A stretch of 64,000 nucleotides of DNA, from NCBI RefSeq assembly GCF_001417735.1, contig NZ_BBUZ01000023.1:862952-926951 (forward strand), given 5' to 3'. Made by a program: the position numbers and the translations under genes. Positions 8,073 through 18,230 of this stretch are shown here, piece after piece. The first letter of the stretch is position 1. Each line of letters begins with the position of its first letter. Source of the DNA: Streptomyces sp. NBRC 110028. Its GTDB lineage: Bacteria > Actinomycetota > Actinomycetes > Streptomycetales > Streptomycetaceae. Under the pieces are notes generated by a model. It had not been told where the DNA came from and made no database searches. It saw nothing but the letters and a program-made list of their open reading frames with translations.

Positions 8073-9194
8073 ATGACCGCATTCGCACGGAACCAGTGGT
8101 ACGTCGCCGCCTACGGCCGGGAGATCGGCCGCGAGCTGCTGGCGCGCACCATCCTGAACGAGCCCATCGCCTTCTACCGCACCGAGCCGGACGGCCCGGA
8201 GGGCGGCACGGTCGTCGCGCTCGCCGACCGCTGTGTGCACCGCCGCTATCCGCTCTCGGCCGGCCGCCTCGACGGCGACAAGGTCGTCTGCGGCTACCAC
8301 GGCTTCACCTACGACACCGCCGGCACCTGTGTGTTCGTGCCCGGCCAGAAGCGCGTCCCGCGCACCGCCCGGGTGGCCTCGTACCCCGTCGTCGAGCAGG
8401 ACTCGCTGGTGTGGGTGTGGATCGGCGATCCGGCGCTCGCCGACCCGGCCGCGATCCCCCGCGCCCCCTGGCTCGCCGATCCGCGCTGGACGACGGTCGG
8501 CGGCATGGAGCCGATCGACGCCGGATACGGGCTGCTCGTGGACAATCTGATGGACCTCTCCCACGAGACGTATCTGCACGGCGGCTACATCGGCACCCCC
8601 GAAGTCGCGGAGACGCCCATCACCACCGAGGTCGACGAGGGCGCGGGCATCGTGCGGGTCAGCCGCCACATGGACGACGCCGAATGCCCTCCCTTCTACG
8701 CCCGCTCCACCGGCATCGAGGGCCGCATCACCCGCTGGCAGGACATCGAATACCACGCGCCCTGTCTGTATCTGCTGCACAGCCGCATCGCCCCGGTCGG
8801 GGTGCTGCCGGAGGCCGACGGCTCCGATCCGGACGCCTTCCACGTGGAGATCACGTACGCCATCACGCCCTCCACCGACCGCACGGTGTACGACTTCTGG
8901 GCCGTCTCCCGGGACTTCGCCCAGGACGACGAGGAAGTGACCACCTTCCTGCACGACTTCAACCGCACCGTGGTGACCCAGGACGTGGACGCGCTGAACC
9001 TGCTCCAGAAGGCGCTGGACACCGAGCGCGAGGGCTACCAGGAGCTGAGCATCAACATCGACACCGGCGGCCTGGCCGCGCGCCGCATCCTCGCCCGCCT
9101 CGCCGCCGAGGACGAGCAGCGCACCACCCCGGCGCCCGTCCGGGCGACACCTGGCCCGGCGACACCCGGCCCGGCGGCCACGGCCGCGCCATGA
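8073..9194 (+). CDS. Rieske aromatic monooxygenase, vanillate O-demethylase type, oxygenase subunit
   Basis: 373 aa from the ATG at 8073; an in-frame GTG at 8046 would add nine residues. The Rieske [2Fe-2S] ligands are C54-x-H56 (DRCVHRRYPL) and C73-x2-H76 (CGYHGFTYD). NLMDLSHETYLHGG carries the mononuclear iron histidines, as in VanA-type oxygenases. These enzymes take electrons from a ferredoxin reductase to demethylate or hydroxylate aromatic acids. The reductase is two genes downstream with ATGA and GTGA overlaps. The tail (about residues 350-373) is Pro/Ala/Thr-rich and probably disordered. The substrate is not certain to be vanillate. Confidence 0.88.
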   Translation: MTAFARNQWYVAAYGREIGRELLARTILNEPIAFYRTEPDGPEGGTVVALADRCVHRRYPLSAGRLDGDKVVCGYHGFTYDTAGTCVFVPGQKRVPRTARVASYPVVEQDSLVWVWIGDPALADPAAIPRAPWLADPRWTTVGGMEPIDAGYGLLVDNLMDLSHETYLHGGYIGTPEVAETPITTEVDEGAGIVRVSRHMDDAECPPFYARSTGIEGRITRWQDIEYHAPCLYLLHSRIAPVGVLPEADGSDPDAFHVEITYAITPSTDRTVYDFWAVSRDFAQDDEEVTTFLHDFNRTVVTQDVDALNLLQKALDTEREGYQELSINIDTGGLAARRILARLAAEDEQRTTPAPVRATPGPATPGPAATAAP

Positions 9195-9387
9195 GCGGCG
9201 CCCCCAGCGCCGAGGTCTACCGGATCGACTGGCTGCCCGGCACCGATGTCCTGCACGGCGTCTGCCACTGCGGCGCCGAGCGCACCGCACAGGACCCGGT
9301 CGAGCTGTGGCAGTGGATGCTCGCGCACCCCGAAGGACACACCCCGCACCTGCCCGAACCCGGCCCCGCGCAGAAAGGTACCGCCGC

Positions 9388-9391
<4 letters not shown>
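9191..9391 (+). CDS. 66-aa protein between oxygenase and reductase
   Basis: The ATG at 9191 overlaps the oxygenase stop (ATGA), and its stop overlaps the reductase start (GTGA at 9388), so it is translationally coupled on both sides. It contains YRIDWLPGTDVLHGVCHCGAE, a CxC motif, then LWQWMLAHPEGHTPH. The Cys and His residues could bind metal. I do not recognise a named family. Its fixed place between the two enzyme subunits suggests an accessory protein for the oxygenase system (inference). Confidence 0.75.
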
Positions 9392-10386
<995 letters not shown>

Positions 10387-10468
10387 CAGGCCCTGCGAAA
10401 CGGCGCTGAACGACCGTCGCCGCCTCTCGAACGAACGGGACCGGGTGACCCACCCACTGGACAAACAG

Positions 10469-10487
10469 GTTGGTTAGGCTAACCTAA
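10469..10487 (+). promoter_or_regulatory. DmdR/IdeR iron box upstream of desE
   Basis: The 14-bp core TTAGGCTAACCTAA (10474-10487) with upstream GTTGG matches the 19-bp actinobacterial iron box TTAGGTTAGGCTAACCTAA except at its first bases. It sits 64 bp before the desE start and should repress under iron sufficiency. No second box is visible before desA, so the whole desE-desD block may depend on this one. Confidence 0.9.
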
Positions 10488-10550
10488 GTACGCCTTCGGG
10501 GTGCCGTCCCCTGGGCACCGTCCCCGTACGTCTTGAGAAAAGGCACCACC

Positions 10551-11585
10551 ATGCGGTCCACGCGCCACGCCAGAGAACTTCCGCTCTCCCGTCGCGGTCT
10601 CCTCGCCGCGGGCGGCGCCACCGGTCTCGGAGCCCTCGTCACCGCCTGCGGCGGCAAGGGCGGTTCGGGCTCCGGCGACGGAAAGGGCGGCGGTTCCTGG
10701 TCGTTCACCGACGACCGCCAGAAGAAGATCACCACCGATGGCACCCCCCAGCACATCGTCGCCTACGTCGCCGCCGCGGCCGCCCTGTACGACTTCGGGA
10801 TCGACAAGCAGATCACCGGCGTCTTCGGCCCCACCAAGCTGAAGAACGGCAAGCCCGACCCGCAGGCCGGGGACATCGACGTCGACCGGCTCACCAGCCT
10901 CGGCCAGACCTGGGGCCAGTTCAACGTCGAGAAGTACGCCTCGCTCAGCCCCGATCTGCTGATCACCAACATGTTCGACCCGGGCGCGCTCTTCTACATC
11001 CCGGACGACAGCAAGAAGAAGATCCTCCAACTGGCCCCCAGCTGCGCCATCACCACCGGCCGGGTCTCCATGCTGGAGCCCATCAAGCGCTACGCGGCGC
11101 TGGCCGAGGCGCTGGGCGCCGACCTCAAGGCCAAGAAGGTCACCGACGCCAAGGCCCGCTTCGAGAAGGCGTCCGAGGAACTGCGCAAGACCGTCAAGTC
11201 GCACAAGATCCGGGTCATGGCCTGCTCCGCGAGCGCCGACCTCTTCTATGTCTCCAACCCGGAGGTCAACGCCGACCTGATCTACTTCCAGGAGCTGGGC
11301 GTCGACCTCGTACAGCCGCGAAAGACCGACAAGGGCGGCTACTTCGAGAGCCTGAGCTGGGAGAACGCCGACAAGTACGACGCGGATGTGCTGTTCCTGG
11401 ACAACCGCACCGCGACCCTCCAGCCGGGCGCCCTGACGTCCAAGCCGACGTGGTCGAAACTGCCCGCCGTCAAGGCGGACCAGATCACGCCCTGGAGCAG
11501 CGAGCCCCGCTTCTCCTACGCCGGCGCGGCCCCGCTCGTCGAATCCCTCACCAAGGCCATCCAGGACGCGAAGAAGGTCAGCTGA
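10551..11585 (+). CDS. desE: DesE: ferrioxamine-binding lipoprotein of an ABC importer
   Basis: 344-aa extracellular solute-binding lipoprotein. The ATG at 10551 follows AGAAAAGG; an in-frame TTG at 10533 is less likely. The leader has a twin-arginine stretch SRRGLLAAGG and a lipobox LVTAC, so it is probably exported folded and lipid-anchored. The mature part shows the class III binding-protein fold (HIVAYVAAAAALYDFGI; SLSPDLLITNMFDPG). It captures ferric hydroxamates for uptake. First gene of the iron-regulated block; no permease or ATPase gene is adjacent. Confidence 0.9.
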   Translation: MRSTRHARELPLSRRGLLAAGGATGLGALVTACGGKGGSGSGDGKGGGSWSFTDDRQKKITTDGTPQHIVAYVAAAAALYDFGIDKQITGVFGPTKLKNGKPDPQAGDIDVDRLTSLGQTWGQFNVEKYASLSPDLLITNMFDPGALFYIPDDSKKKILQLAPSCAITTGRVSMLEPIKRYAALAEALGADLKAKKVTDAKARFEKASEELRKTVKSHKIRVMACSASADLFYVSNPEVNADLIYFQELGVDLVQPRKTDKGGYFESLSWENADKYDADVLFLDNRTATLQPGALTSKPTWSKLPAVKADQITPWSSEPRFSYAGAAPLVESLTKAIQDAKKVS

Positions 11586-11661
11586 CCCGGGCCGACCGGC
11601 CACCGGCGCCGGCCGGCCGCCGGCGCCGCCCCCAGGCAAGCGAAGGGAAGACGTCGCTCCC

Positions 11662-12552
11662 ATGACCACCGCAGCCACCGCCACCCGCCCCTCCCCCACC
11701 GCCGTACCGTTCCGCTTCTTCGACGCGCACGTCGTACGGACCCGGGCGCTCGGACCGTCCATGTCCCGGATCACCTTCGGCGGCACCGGCCTCGGCGCCT
11801 TCACCACCGGCGGCCGCGACCAGCGCTTCAAGCTGTTCCTCCCGCACCCCGGCCAGCCCGCCCCGGTCGTGCCGGTCGAGGACGGCGAGGGCTGGTTCGC
11901 CAGCTGGCGGGCGATGGACCCGGCCGTACGCGGCATCATGCGCTCGTACACCGTGCGCGAGCAGCGCCGCGAACCCGACGAGATCGACGTCGACTTCGCG
12001 CTGCACCACGACGGCGGCCCGGCCGCCCGCTGGGCCGCGCGCGCCGAGAGCGGCGACCGCGTCACCCTGCTGGGCCCGGTCGTCGAGGACAACGGCGGGG
12101 TCGACTTCCGGCCGCCGCCCGGCACCGACTGGGTGCTGATCTCCGGCGACGAGACCGCGCTGCCCGCCATCGCCGGGATCCTCGACTGGCTGCCCGCCGG
12201 CACCCCGGCGAAGGTGTGGATCGAGGTCCAGCACGCCGCGGACATACAGGAGCTGCGCACCGCGGCCGACGCCGAGATCACCTGGCTGGTCCGGGACGGC
12301 GCCGCCCCCGGCTCCCCGCGCTCCGCCCTGCTGCTGGACGCCGTACGCGCCACCCCGCTGCCCTCCGGCGCCCCGTACGCCTGGATCGCGGGCGAGGCCG
12401 GGACCGTCAAGGAGATGCGCCGCCACCTGGTGCGGACACGCGGATTCGAGCGCAAGGCCGTGACCTTCACCGGCTACTGGCGGCTCGGCTCCTGTGAGGA
12501 GCAGCTCGTCGAGGAGGCCGTGAGCGGCAGCGGCCCGAAGTCCGACGACTGA
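11662..12552 (+). CDS. desF: Siderophore-interacting (ViuB-type) FAD-dependent ferric reductase
   Basis: 296 aa. It has the flavin reductase architecture of siderophore-interacting proteins: an FAD-binding beta-barrel with RSYTVRE (RxYT), then VDFALHHDGGPAARWA and SGDRVTLLGPVV, and a NAD(P)H-binding part with LISGDETALPAIAGIL, the SIP signature DETALPA. YAWIAGEAGTVKEMRRHL is also typical. It should reduce Fe(III) from imported ferrioxamine in the cytoplasm. It is 76 bp downstream of desE. The name desF follows use for the S. coelicolor neighbour. Confidence 0.9.
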   Translation: MTTAATATRPSPTAVPFRFFDAHVVRTRALGPSMSRITFGGTGLGAFTTGGRDQRFKLFLPHPGQPAPVVPVEDGEGWFASWRAMDPAVRGIMRSYTVREQRREPDEIDVDFALHHDGGPAARWAARAESGDRVTLLGPVVEDNGGVDFRPPPGTDWVLISGDETALPAIAGILDWLPAGTPAKVWIEVQHAADIQELRTAADAEITWLVRDGAAPGSPRSALLLDAVRATPLPSGAPYAWIAGEAGTVKEMRRHLVRTRGFERKAVTFTGYWRLGSCEEQLVEEAVSGSGPKSDD

Positions 12553-12765
12553 CCGGCGTCCCCCGCCCCGACCGCTCACCGCGTCCGCACGACTCGACTG
12601 GCCGACGGATCCCGATCGCCGTGGCGCGCCACCGCGCGCCCGGCGCCCCGGCCGGTGCTCGCGCATGCCCGCACTCACCCCACCTCCTCACCACCCCACC
12701 CCCCACAGGCACGCCCGCGGGCGCGCGCACACCCGCGCGCCCGCATGCTCCAGGAAGGACAGACC

Positions 12766-14337
12766 GTGAGTTTCCTCGCGCAGACCGCTGAGGACCCGTC
12801 GCCGGAGTCGATACCCGGGGCGGCGGATGGCAGGGCCCACCTGTTCAACGACCGTACGGCGGAGAGCTACCGGCGCTCCGTGACCGACGGCGTCGGCCTG
12901 GTGGCCTCCACCGTCGCCCGCACCGACCGCCCGTTCACCGGCGTGACCCCCGGTGAGCTGGCCCCGGAGATCTCCGGCATCGACCTGGAACAGCCGCTGG
13001 GCGACCCGAGCGCCGCGCTGAAGGAGCTGGAGCGCGTCTACCTCAAGGACGCCGTCTACTTCCACCACCCGCGCTACCTGGCCCACCTCAACTGCCCCGT
13101 GGTCATCCCGGCGCTGGTCGGCGAGGCGGTCCTGTCGGCCGTCAACTCCTCCCTCGACACCTGGGACCAGAGCGCGGGCGGCACCCTGATCGAGCGGCGG
13201 CTGATCGACTGGACCGCCGAGCGCATCGGCCTCGGCGAGGCCGCCGACGGCATCTTCACCAGCGGCGGCACCCAGTCCAACCTCCACGCGCTGCTGCTGG
13301 CCCGCGACGAGGCGTGCAAGCTGGTGGAGAAGGAGGCCGCCGCGGACGGGAAGGCCGTCGCCAAGTCCGAGATCCTGCCGCGGCTGCGCATTCTCACCTC
13401 CCAGGCCAGCCACTTCTCCGTGCAGAAGGCCGCCGCCATCCTGGGACTCGGCTACGAAGCCGTCATCGCGGTCCCCTGCGACCAGGACCGGCGCATGCGC
13501 ACCGTCGCCCTGGCCCGCGAACTCGACCGCTGCCTCAGTGAGGACCTGGTGGTCATGGCCGTCGTCGCGACCGCCGGAACCACCGACTTCGGCTCCATCG
13601 ACCCGCTGCCGGAGATCGCCGAGCTGTGCTCCCGGCACGGCTCCTGGCTGCACGTGGACGCCGCGTACGGCTGTGGGCTGCTGGCCTCCCCCACCCGCCG
13701 CCATCTGCTCGACGGCATCGAGCGCGCCGACTCGGTCACCGTGGACTACCACAAGTCGTTCTTCCAGCCGGTCAGCTCCAGCGCCGTCCTGGTCCGCGAC
13801 CGCGCCACGCTCGGCCACGCCACGTACCACGCGGACTACCTCAACCCCGAGCGCAGCGTGGACATGCTCATCCCCAACCAGGTCGACAAGTCCATCCAGA
13901 CCACCCGCCGCTTCGACGCGCTCAAACTGTGGCTCACCCTGCGCGTCATGGGCGCGGACGCGGTCGGGGCGCTGTTCGACGAGGTCGTGGACCGGGCCGC
14001 CGACGCCTGGGGCGTGCTGGACACCGACCCGCGGTTCGAGGTCGTCACCGAGCCGCAGCTGTCCACACTCGTCTTCCGCTACGTGCCGGGCGACGACTCC
14101 GACCCGGACCTGGTCGACCGCGCCAATCTGCACGCCCGCGAGGCCCTGGCCGCCTCGGGCGAGGCGGTGGTGGCGGGAACGGTCGTGGACGGCCGCCACT
14201 ACCTGAAGTTCACCCTGCTCAACCCGGAGACGTCGCTGCGCGACATCGCGTTCGTCCTCGACCTCCTCGCCGAGCACGCCGGTCAGTACCTGGCCCTGCG
14301 CATCGAGCCCGAACTCAGCCACTCCCGCGCCAGCTGA
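12766..14337 (+). CDS. desA: DesA: PLP-dependent lysine decarboxylase
   Basis: 523 aa from the GTG at 12766, preceded by AGGAAGG; the longer ATG frame starts inside low-complexity GC-rich DNA. It decarboxylates L-lysine to cadaverine, the first step of desferrioxamine synthesis. Group II decarboxylase marks are SGGTQSNLHALLLAR, HVDAAYGCG (the Asp contacts the PLP ring) and VDYHKSFFQP (Schiff-base Lys). The N-terminus has about 30 extra residues before the usual HLFNDRTAESYRRSV start of DesA. Followed by desB after 35 bp. Confidence 0.93.
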   Translation: MSFLAQTAEDPSPESIPGAADGRAHLFNDRTAESYRRSVTDGVGLVASTVARTDRPFTGVTPGELAPEISGIDLEQPLGDPSAALKELERVYLKDAVYFHHPRYLAHLNCPVVIPALVGEAVLSAVNSSLDTWDQSAGGTLIERRLIDWTAERIGLGEAADGIFTSGGTQSNLHALLLARDEACKLVEKEAAADGKAVAKSEILPRLRILTSQASHFSVQKAAAILGLGYEAVIAVPCDQDRRMRTVALARELDRCLSEDLVVMAVVATAGTTDFGSIDPLPEIAELCSRHGSWLHVDAAYGCGLLASPTRRHLLDGIERADSVTVDYHKSFFQPVSSSAVLVRDRATLGHATYHADYLNPERSVDMLIPNQVDKSIQTTRRFDALKLWLTLRVMGADAVGALFDEVVDRAADAWGVLDTDPRFEVVTEPQLSTLVFRYVPGDDSDPDLVDRANLHAREALAASGEAVVAGTVVDGRHYLKFTLLNPETSLRDIAFVLDLLAEHAGQYLALRIEPELSHSRAS

Positions 14338-14372
14338 GCCGCTGACCGCACGTCCCCCTCGGAGAACCCCCC

Positions 14373-15677
14373 GTGTCCACCCCGCACCTCTACGACTTCG
14401 TCGCCGTGGGCCTCGGCCCCTACAACCTGGGCCTCGCCTGCCTCACCGAGCCCATCGACGGACTCGACGGCCTGTTCCTGGAGAGCAAACCCGACTTCGA
14501 CTGGCATCCGGGCATGCTGCTGGACGGTGTCACCCTCCAGACCCCGTTCATGGCCGACCTCGTCACCCTGGCCGACCCCACCTCCCCGTACTCCTTCCTC
14601 AACTACCTGAAGGAATCCGGGCGGCTGTACTCGTTCTACATCCGCGAGATCTTCTATCCGCTGCGCGCCGAGTACAACACGTACTGCCGCTGGGCGGCGG
14701 GCAAGCTGCGCAGCGTCCGCTTCGGCCACGAGGTCACCAGCGTCCACTACGACGACACCGACGGCCTCTACACCGTGCGCTCCCGGCGCCCCTCCGGCGA
14801 GACCACCGAGCACCGCGCCCGCCATCTGGTGCTCGGCACCGGCACCCCGCCCTTCATCCCCGAGAGCTGCCGGGGGCTCGGCGGCGACCTGCTGCACAAC
14901 GGGCGCTACCTGGAGCACAAGGCGGCGCTCCAGGCCAAGGAGTCCATCACGATCGTCGGCAGCGGCCAGAGCGCGGCCGAGATCTACCAGGACCTACTGG
15001 CCGGCATCGGCGACCACCGCTACCGCCTCACCTGGGTGACCCGCTCCCCGCGCTTCTTCCCGCTCGAATACACCAAGCTCACCCTGGAGATGACCTCACC
15101 GGAGTACGTGGACTACTTCCACGCCCTCCCCGAGGACACCCGCTACCGGCTGGAGTCCGAGCAGAAGGGCCTGTTCAAGGGCATCGACGCCGATCTGATC
15201 AACTCCATCTACGACCTGCTCTACCAGCGGTCCGTGGACGGCCCGGTGCCCACCCGGCTGCTGACCAACACCGCGCTCGACCATGCCTCGTACGACGAAG
15301 CCACCGGTACGTACACCCTCGGGCTGCGCCACGAGGAGCAGGAGCGCGACTTCACCCTCACCACCGAGGGCCTGGTCCTCGCCACCGGCTACCGCTACGA
15401 GGTGCCCGCCTTCCTGGAGCCGGTGCGCGACCGCATCCGCTGGGACGGCCACGGCCGCTTCGACGTCGCCCGCAACTACAGCATCGACACCACGGGGCGC
15501 GGCATCTTCCTCCAGAACGGTGCCACCCACGCGCACAGCCTCACCTCCCCCGACCTGGGCATGGGCCCGTACCGCAACTCCTGGATCATCCGCGAGCTGC
15601 TGGGCCGCGAGTACTACCCGGTCGAGAAGTCCATCGCCTTCCAGGAGTTCGGCGCGCCGGAGGGGTCCCTGGCATGA
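14373..15677 (+). CDS. desB: DesB: cadaverine N-monooxygenase
   Basis: 434 aa from the GTG at 14373. A flavin-dependent N-hydroxylating monooxygenase making N-hydroxycadaverine. FAD-binding [16 protein letters not shown]-binding [16 protein letters not shown], the family stretch [25 protein letters not shown] and the C-terminal VLATGYRYE are all visible. Length is normal for IucD/DesB. Its stop overlaps the desC start by 4 bp (ATGA). Confidence 0.94.
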   Translation: MSTPHLYDFVAVGLGPYNLGLACLTEPIDGLDGLFLESKPDFDWHPGMLLDGVTLQTPFMADLVTLADPTSPYSFLNYLKESGRLYSFYIREIFYPLRAEYNTYCRWAAGKLRSVRFGHEVTSVHYDDTDGLYTVRSRRPSGETTEHRARHLVLGTGTPPFIPESCRGLGGDLLHNGRYLEHKAALQAKESITIVGSGQSAAEIYQDLLAGIGDHRYRLTWVTRSPRFFPLEYTKLTLEMTSPEYVDYFHALPEDTRYRLESEQKGLFKGIDADLINSIYDLLYQRSVDGPVPTRLLTNTALDHASYDEATGTYTLGLRHEEQERDFTLTTEGLVLATGYRYEVPAFLEPVRDRIRWDGHGRFDVARNYSIDTTGRGIFLQNGATHAHSLTSPDLGMGPYRNSWIIRELLGREYYPVEKSIAFQEFGAPEGSLA

Positions 15678-16273
15678 CCCTGTTCAAGCGTGACGACGAC
15701 CGCCTCGGCGGCTTCGCCCTGCGCACCCTCGACCCGCAGGCCGACGCCCCGCTGCTGCACCGCTGGGTGACCCACCCCAAGGCGTCGTACTGGATGATGC
15801 GCGACGCGAGCCTCGCCGACGTCGAGGCCGAGTACCGCAGGATCGCCGACCACCCGCACCACGAGGCCTTCATCGGCCTGCACGAGGGCGAACCCGCCTT
15901 CCTCGCCGAGCGCTACCACCCGGCCGAGGTCGAGCTGGTGGGGCTGTACGAGCCCCGGAAGGGCGACATCGGCATGCACTTCCTGTGCGCGCCGACCGAC
16001 ACCCCGGTGCACGGCTTCACCCTCGCCGTGATCACCACCGTCATGGAGTTCTGCTTCGAGGACCCCGCCGTGCGGCGCGTCGTCGTCGAGCCCGACGTCC
16101 GCAACGCGGCGGTGCACGCGCTGAACGCAGCGGTCGGCTTCGACGTCGTCGAGAAGATCGCCAAACCGGAGAAGGACGCCTACCTCAGTACCTGCACGCG
16201 CGAACGCTTCGTCGCCGCCCGCGCCGCCCGCGCCGCCCGCGCCGCCCGCGCCGCCCAAGGAGTATCCCGATGA
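15674..16273 (+). CDS. desC: DesC: N-hydroxycadaverine acyltransferase
   Basis: 199-aa GNAT/IucB-type acyltransferase that transfers acetyl or succinyl from CoA to N-hydroxycadaverine. The segments [37 protein letters not shown] and [21 protein letters not shown] are family hallmarks. The C-terminus carries an odd [13 protein letters not shown] run encoded by a 12-bp GC-rich tandem repeat (about 16214-16255), probably a strain-specific expansion outside the active site. It overlaps desB and desD by 4 bp each. Confidence 0.93.
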   Translation: MTLFKRDDDRLGGFALRTLDPQADAPLLHRWVTHPKASYWMMRDASLADVEAEYRRIADHPHHEAFIGLHEGEPAFLAERYHPAEVELVGLYEPRKGDIGMHFLCAPTDTPVHGFTLAVITTVMEFCFEDPAVRRVVVEPDVRNAAVHALNAAVGFDVVEKIAKPEKDAYLSTCTRERFVAARAARAARAARAAQGVSR

Positions 16274-18060
16274 GCCCCCGCGACGCCGTCGCCCATCTCA
16301 CCCCCGACCTGTGGGAGCGGGCGGGCCGCCTCCTCACCGCCAAAGCACTCGCCGAATTCACGCACGAGCGCCTGCTGAAGCCCGCACTCGGCGACGACGG
16401 CCGGTACGCCGTCCACAGCGACGACAGCGCGGTCACCTACCGCTTCGCCGCCCGCGTCCTCACCCTCGACCACTGGCTGGTCGACGCGGACAGCATCACC
16501 CGCCACGACCGCGACGGCACCGAGCGCCCGCTGGACGCCCTCGACTTCTTCCTCGAACTGCGCGGCGCCCTCGGCCTCAGCGACGACATCCTCCCCGTCT
16601 ACCTCGAAGAGATCAGCTCCACCCTCTCCGGTACGGCCTACAAGCTGGCCGCCGCGCCAGCCGACGCGGCCCAGCTCGCCAAGTCCGGCTTCCAGGAGAT
16701 CGAGACGGGGATGACCGAGGGCCACCCCTGCTTCGTCGCCAACAACGGCCGCCTCGGCTTCGGCATCCACGAATACCTCTCGTACGCCCCGGAGACCGCG
16801 AGCCCCGTCCAGCTGGTCTGGCTGGCCGCCCACCGCGACCACTCCACCTTCACCGCCTCCTTTGACCTCGACTACGACGCACTGGTCCGCGCCGAGCTGA
16901 GCGAGGAGACCCGGACCCGCTTCGCGGACACGCTCAGCGGCCTCGGCCTCGACATCGCCGACTACCACCTGCTGCCGGTGCACCCCTGGCAGTGGTGGAA
17001 CAAGCTGTCCGTCAGCTTCGCCGCCGAGGTCGCGCAAGCGCGCCTGGTCTGGCTCGGCCCCGGCGAGGACGCATACCTCGCGCAGCAGTCCATCCGTACC
17101 TTCTTCAACACCAGCGACCCGTCCAAGCACTATGTGAAGACCGCCCTGTCGGTCCTCAACATGGGCTTCATGCGGGGCTTGTCGGCCGCCTACATGGAGG
17201 CCACCCCGGCCATCAACGACTGGCTCGCCGGACTGATCTCCTCCGACGAGATCTTCCGGGCCGCCCGTTTCTCGATCATCCGCGAGCGCGCCGCGATCGG
17301 CTACCACCACCGCCAGTACGAGGCGGCCACCAACCGGTACTCCCCGTACCGGAAGATGCTCGCCGCCCTGTGGCGCGAAAGCCCCGTACCATCGCTGGAG
17401 CCCGGCCAGCGCCTCGCCACCATGGCCTCCCTCCTCCACCGCGACCCGGGCGGCGGCTCCTTCGTCAGCGCCCTCATCGAGGAGTCCGGCCTCACCCCGG
17501 CGGCCTGGCTCCGCCGCTACCTGGACGCCTACCTCATCCCGGTGCTGCACAGCTTCTACGCGTACGACCTGGTGTTCATGCCGCACGGCGAAAACGTCAT
17601 CCTGGTCATCGAAGGCGGCGCCGTCCAGCGGGTGATCTTCAAGGACATCGCCGAGGAGATCGCCGTCATGGACCCGGACGCGGTCCTCCCCCCGGCCGTC
17701 GAGCGCATCCGCGCGGACGTCCCCGAGGACAAGAAGCTGCTGTCCGTCTTCACCGACGTCTTCGACTGCTTCCTGCGTTTCCTCAACGGCATCCTCGTCA
17801 CCGACGGGCTGGTCGAGGAGGACACCTTCTGGCAGACGGTCGCCGACACCGTCCTGGCCTACCAGCGGTCCGTCCCCCACCTCGCGGACAAGTTCACGCA
17901 GTACGACATGTTCGCCGAGGACTTCGCGCTGTCCTGCCTCAACCGGCTCCAGCTGCGCAACAACCGCGAGATGGTCGACCTCCAGGACCCGGCGGGCGCG
18001 CTCCAGCTGATCGGCACCCTGAAGAACCCGATCGCGCCGTTCCGTACGACGCAGACCTGA
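16270..18060 (+). CDS. desD: DesD: NIS synthetase (desferrioxamine trimerisation/cyclisation)
   Basis: 596 aa from the ATG at 16270 behind AAGGAG. An NRPS-independent siderophore (IucA/IucC) synthetase that uses ATP to join and close hydroxamate units into desferrioxamine E or related products. Signatures: EGHPCFVANNGRLGFG, HPWQWWNKL, IRTFFNTSDPSKHYVKTALSV and MPHGENVILV. Length fits DesD. It ends the iron-regulated operon and is followed by a strong hairpin. Confidence 0.95.
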   Translation: MSPRDAVAHLTPDLWERAGRLLTAKALAEFTHERLLKPALGDDGRYAVHSDDSAVTYRFAARVLTLDHWLVDADSITRHDRDGTERPLDALDFFLELRGALGLSDDILPVYLEEISSTLSGTAYKLAAAPADAAQLAKSGFQEIETGMTEGHPCFVANNGRLGFGIHEYLSYAPETASPVQLVWLAAHRDHSTFTASFDLDYDALVRAELSEETRTRFADTLSGLGLDIADYHLLPVHPWQWWNKLSVSFAAEVAQARLVWLGPGEDAYLAQQSIRTFFNTSDPSKHYVKTALSVLNMGFMRGLSAAYMEATPAINDWLAGLISSDEIFRAARFSIIRERAAIGYHHRQYEAATNRYSPYRKMLAALWRESPVPSLEPGQRLATMASLLHRDPGGGSFVSALIEESGLTPAAWLRRYLDAYLIPVLHSFYAYDLVFMPHGENVILVIEGGAVQRVIFKDIAEEIAVMDPDAVLPPAVERIRADVPEDKKLLSVFTDVFDCFLRFLNGILVTDGLVEEDTFWQTVADTVLAYQRSVPHLADKFTQYDMFAEDFALSCLNRLQLRNNREMVDLQDPAGALQLIGTLKNPIAPFRTTQT

Positions 18061-18069
18061 GCCCTGGAG

Positions 18070-18107
18070 CGCCGGGCACCGCCGCGGAGGCGCAGCGGCG
18101 CCCGGCG
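18070..18107 (+). terminator. Hairpin terminator after desD
   Basis: CGCCGGGC (18070-18077) pairs with GCCCGGCG (18100-18107); the 22-base interior can pair further (CGCCGC/GCGGCG-like). It starts 10 bp after the desD stop, between desD and the convergent serA. No U-tract, as is usual in Streptomyces. Confidence 0.6.
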
Positions 18108-18230
18108 TGGGAAGGGCGAGCGTTGATCGTCGCGTCCTGGGTATGAGGCCGGGCTTGGCGTAGCGCGCGGCCTCGGGCCGCCCACCACCGAAGCAGTGAG
18201 CGGCCCGGTTCCTACGATCTCGACATGGGG

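Noticed and set aside
12688..14322. 544-codon minus-strand ORF opposite desA
   Set aside because: Antisense of a well-identified decarboxylase; compositionally Val/Gly/Glu-biased.
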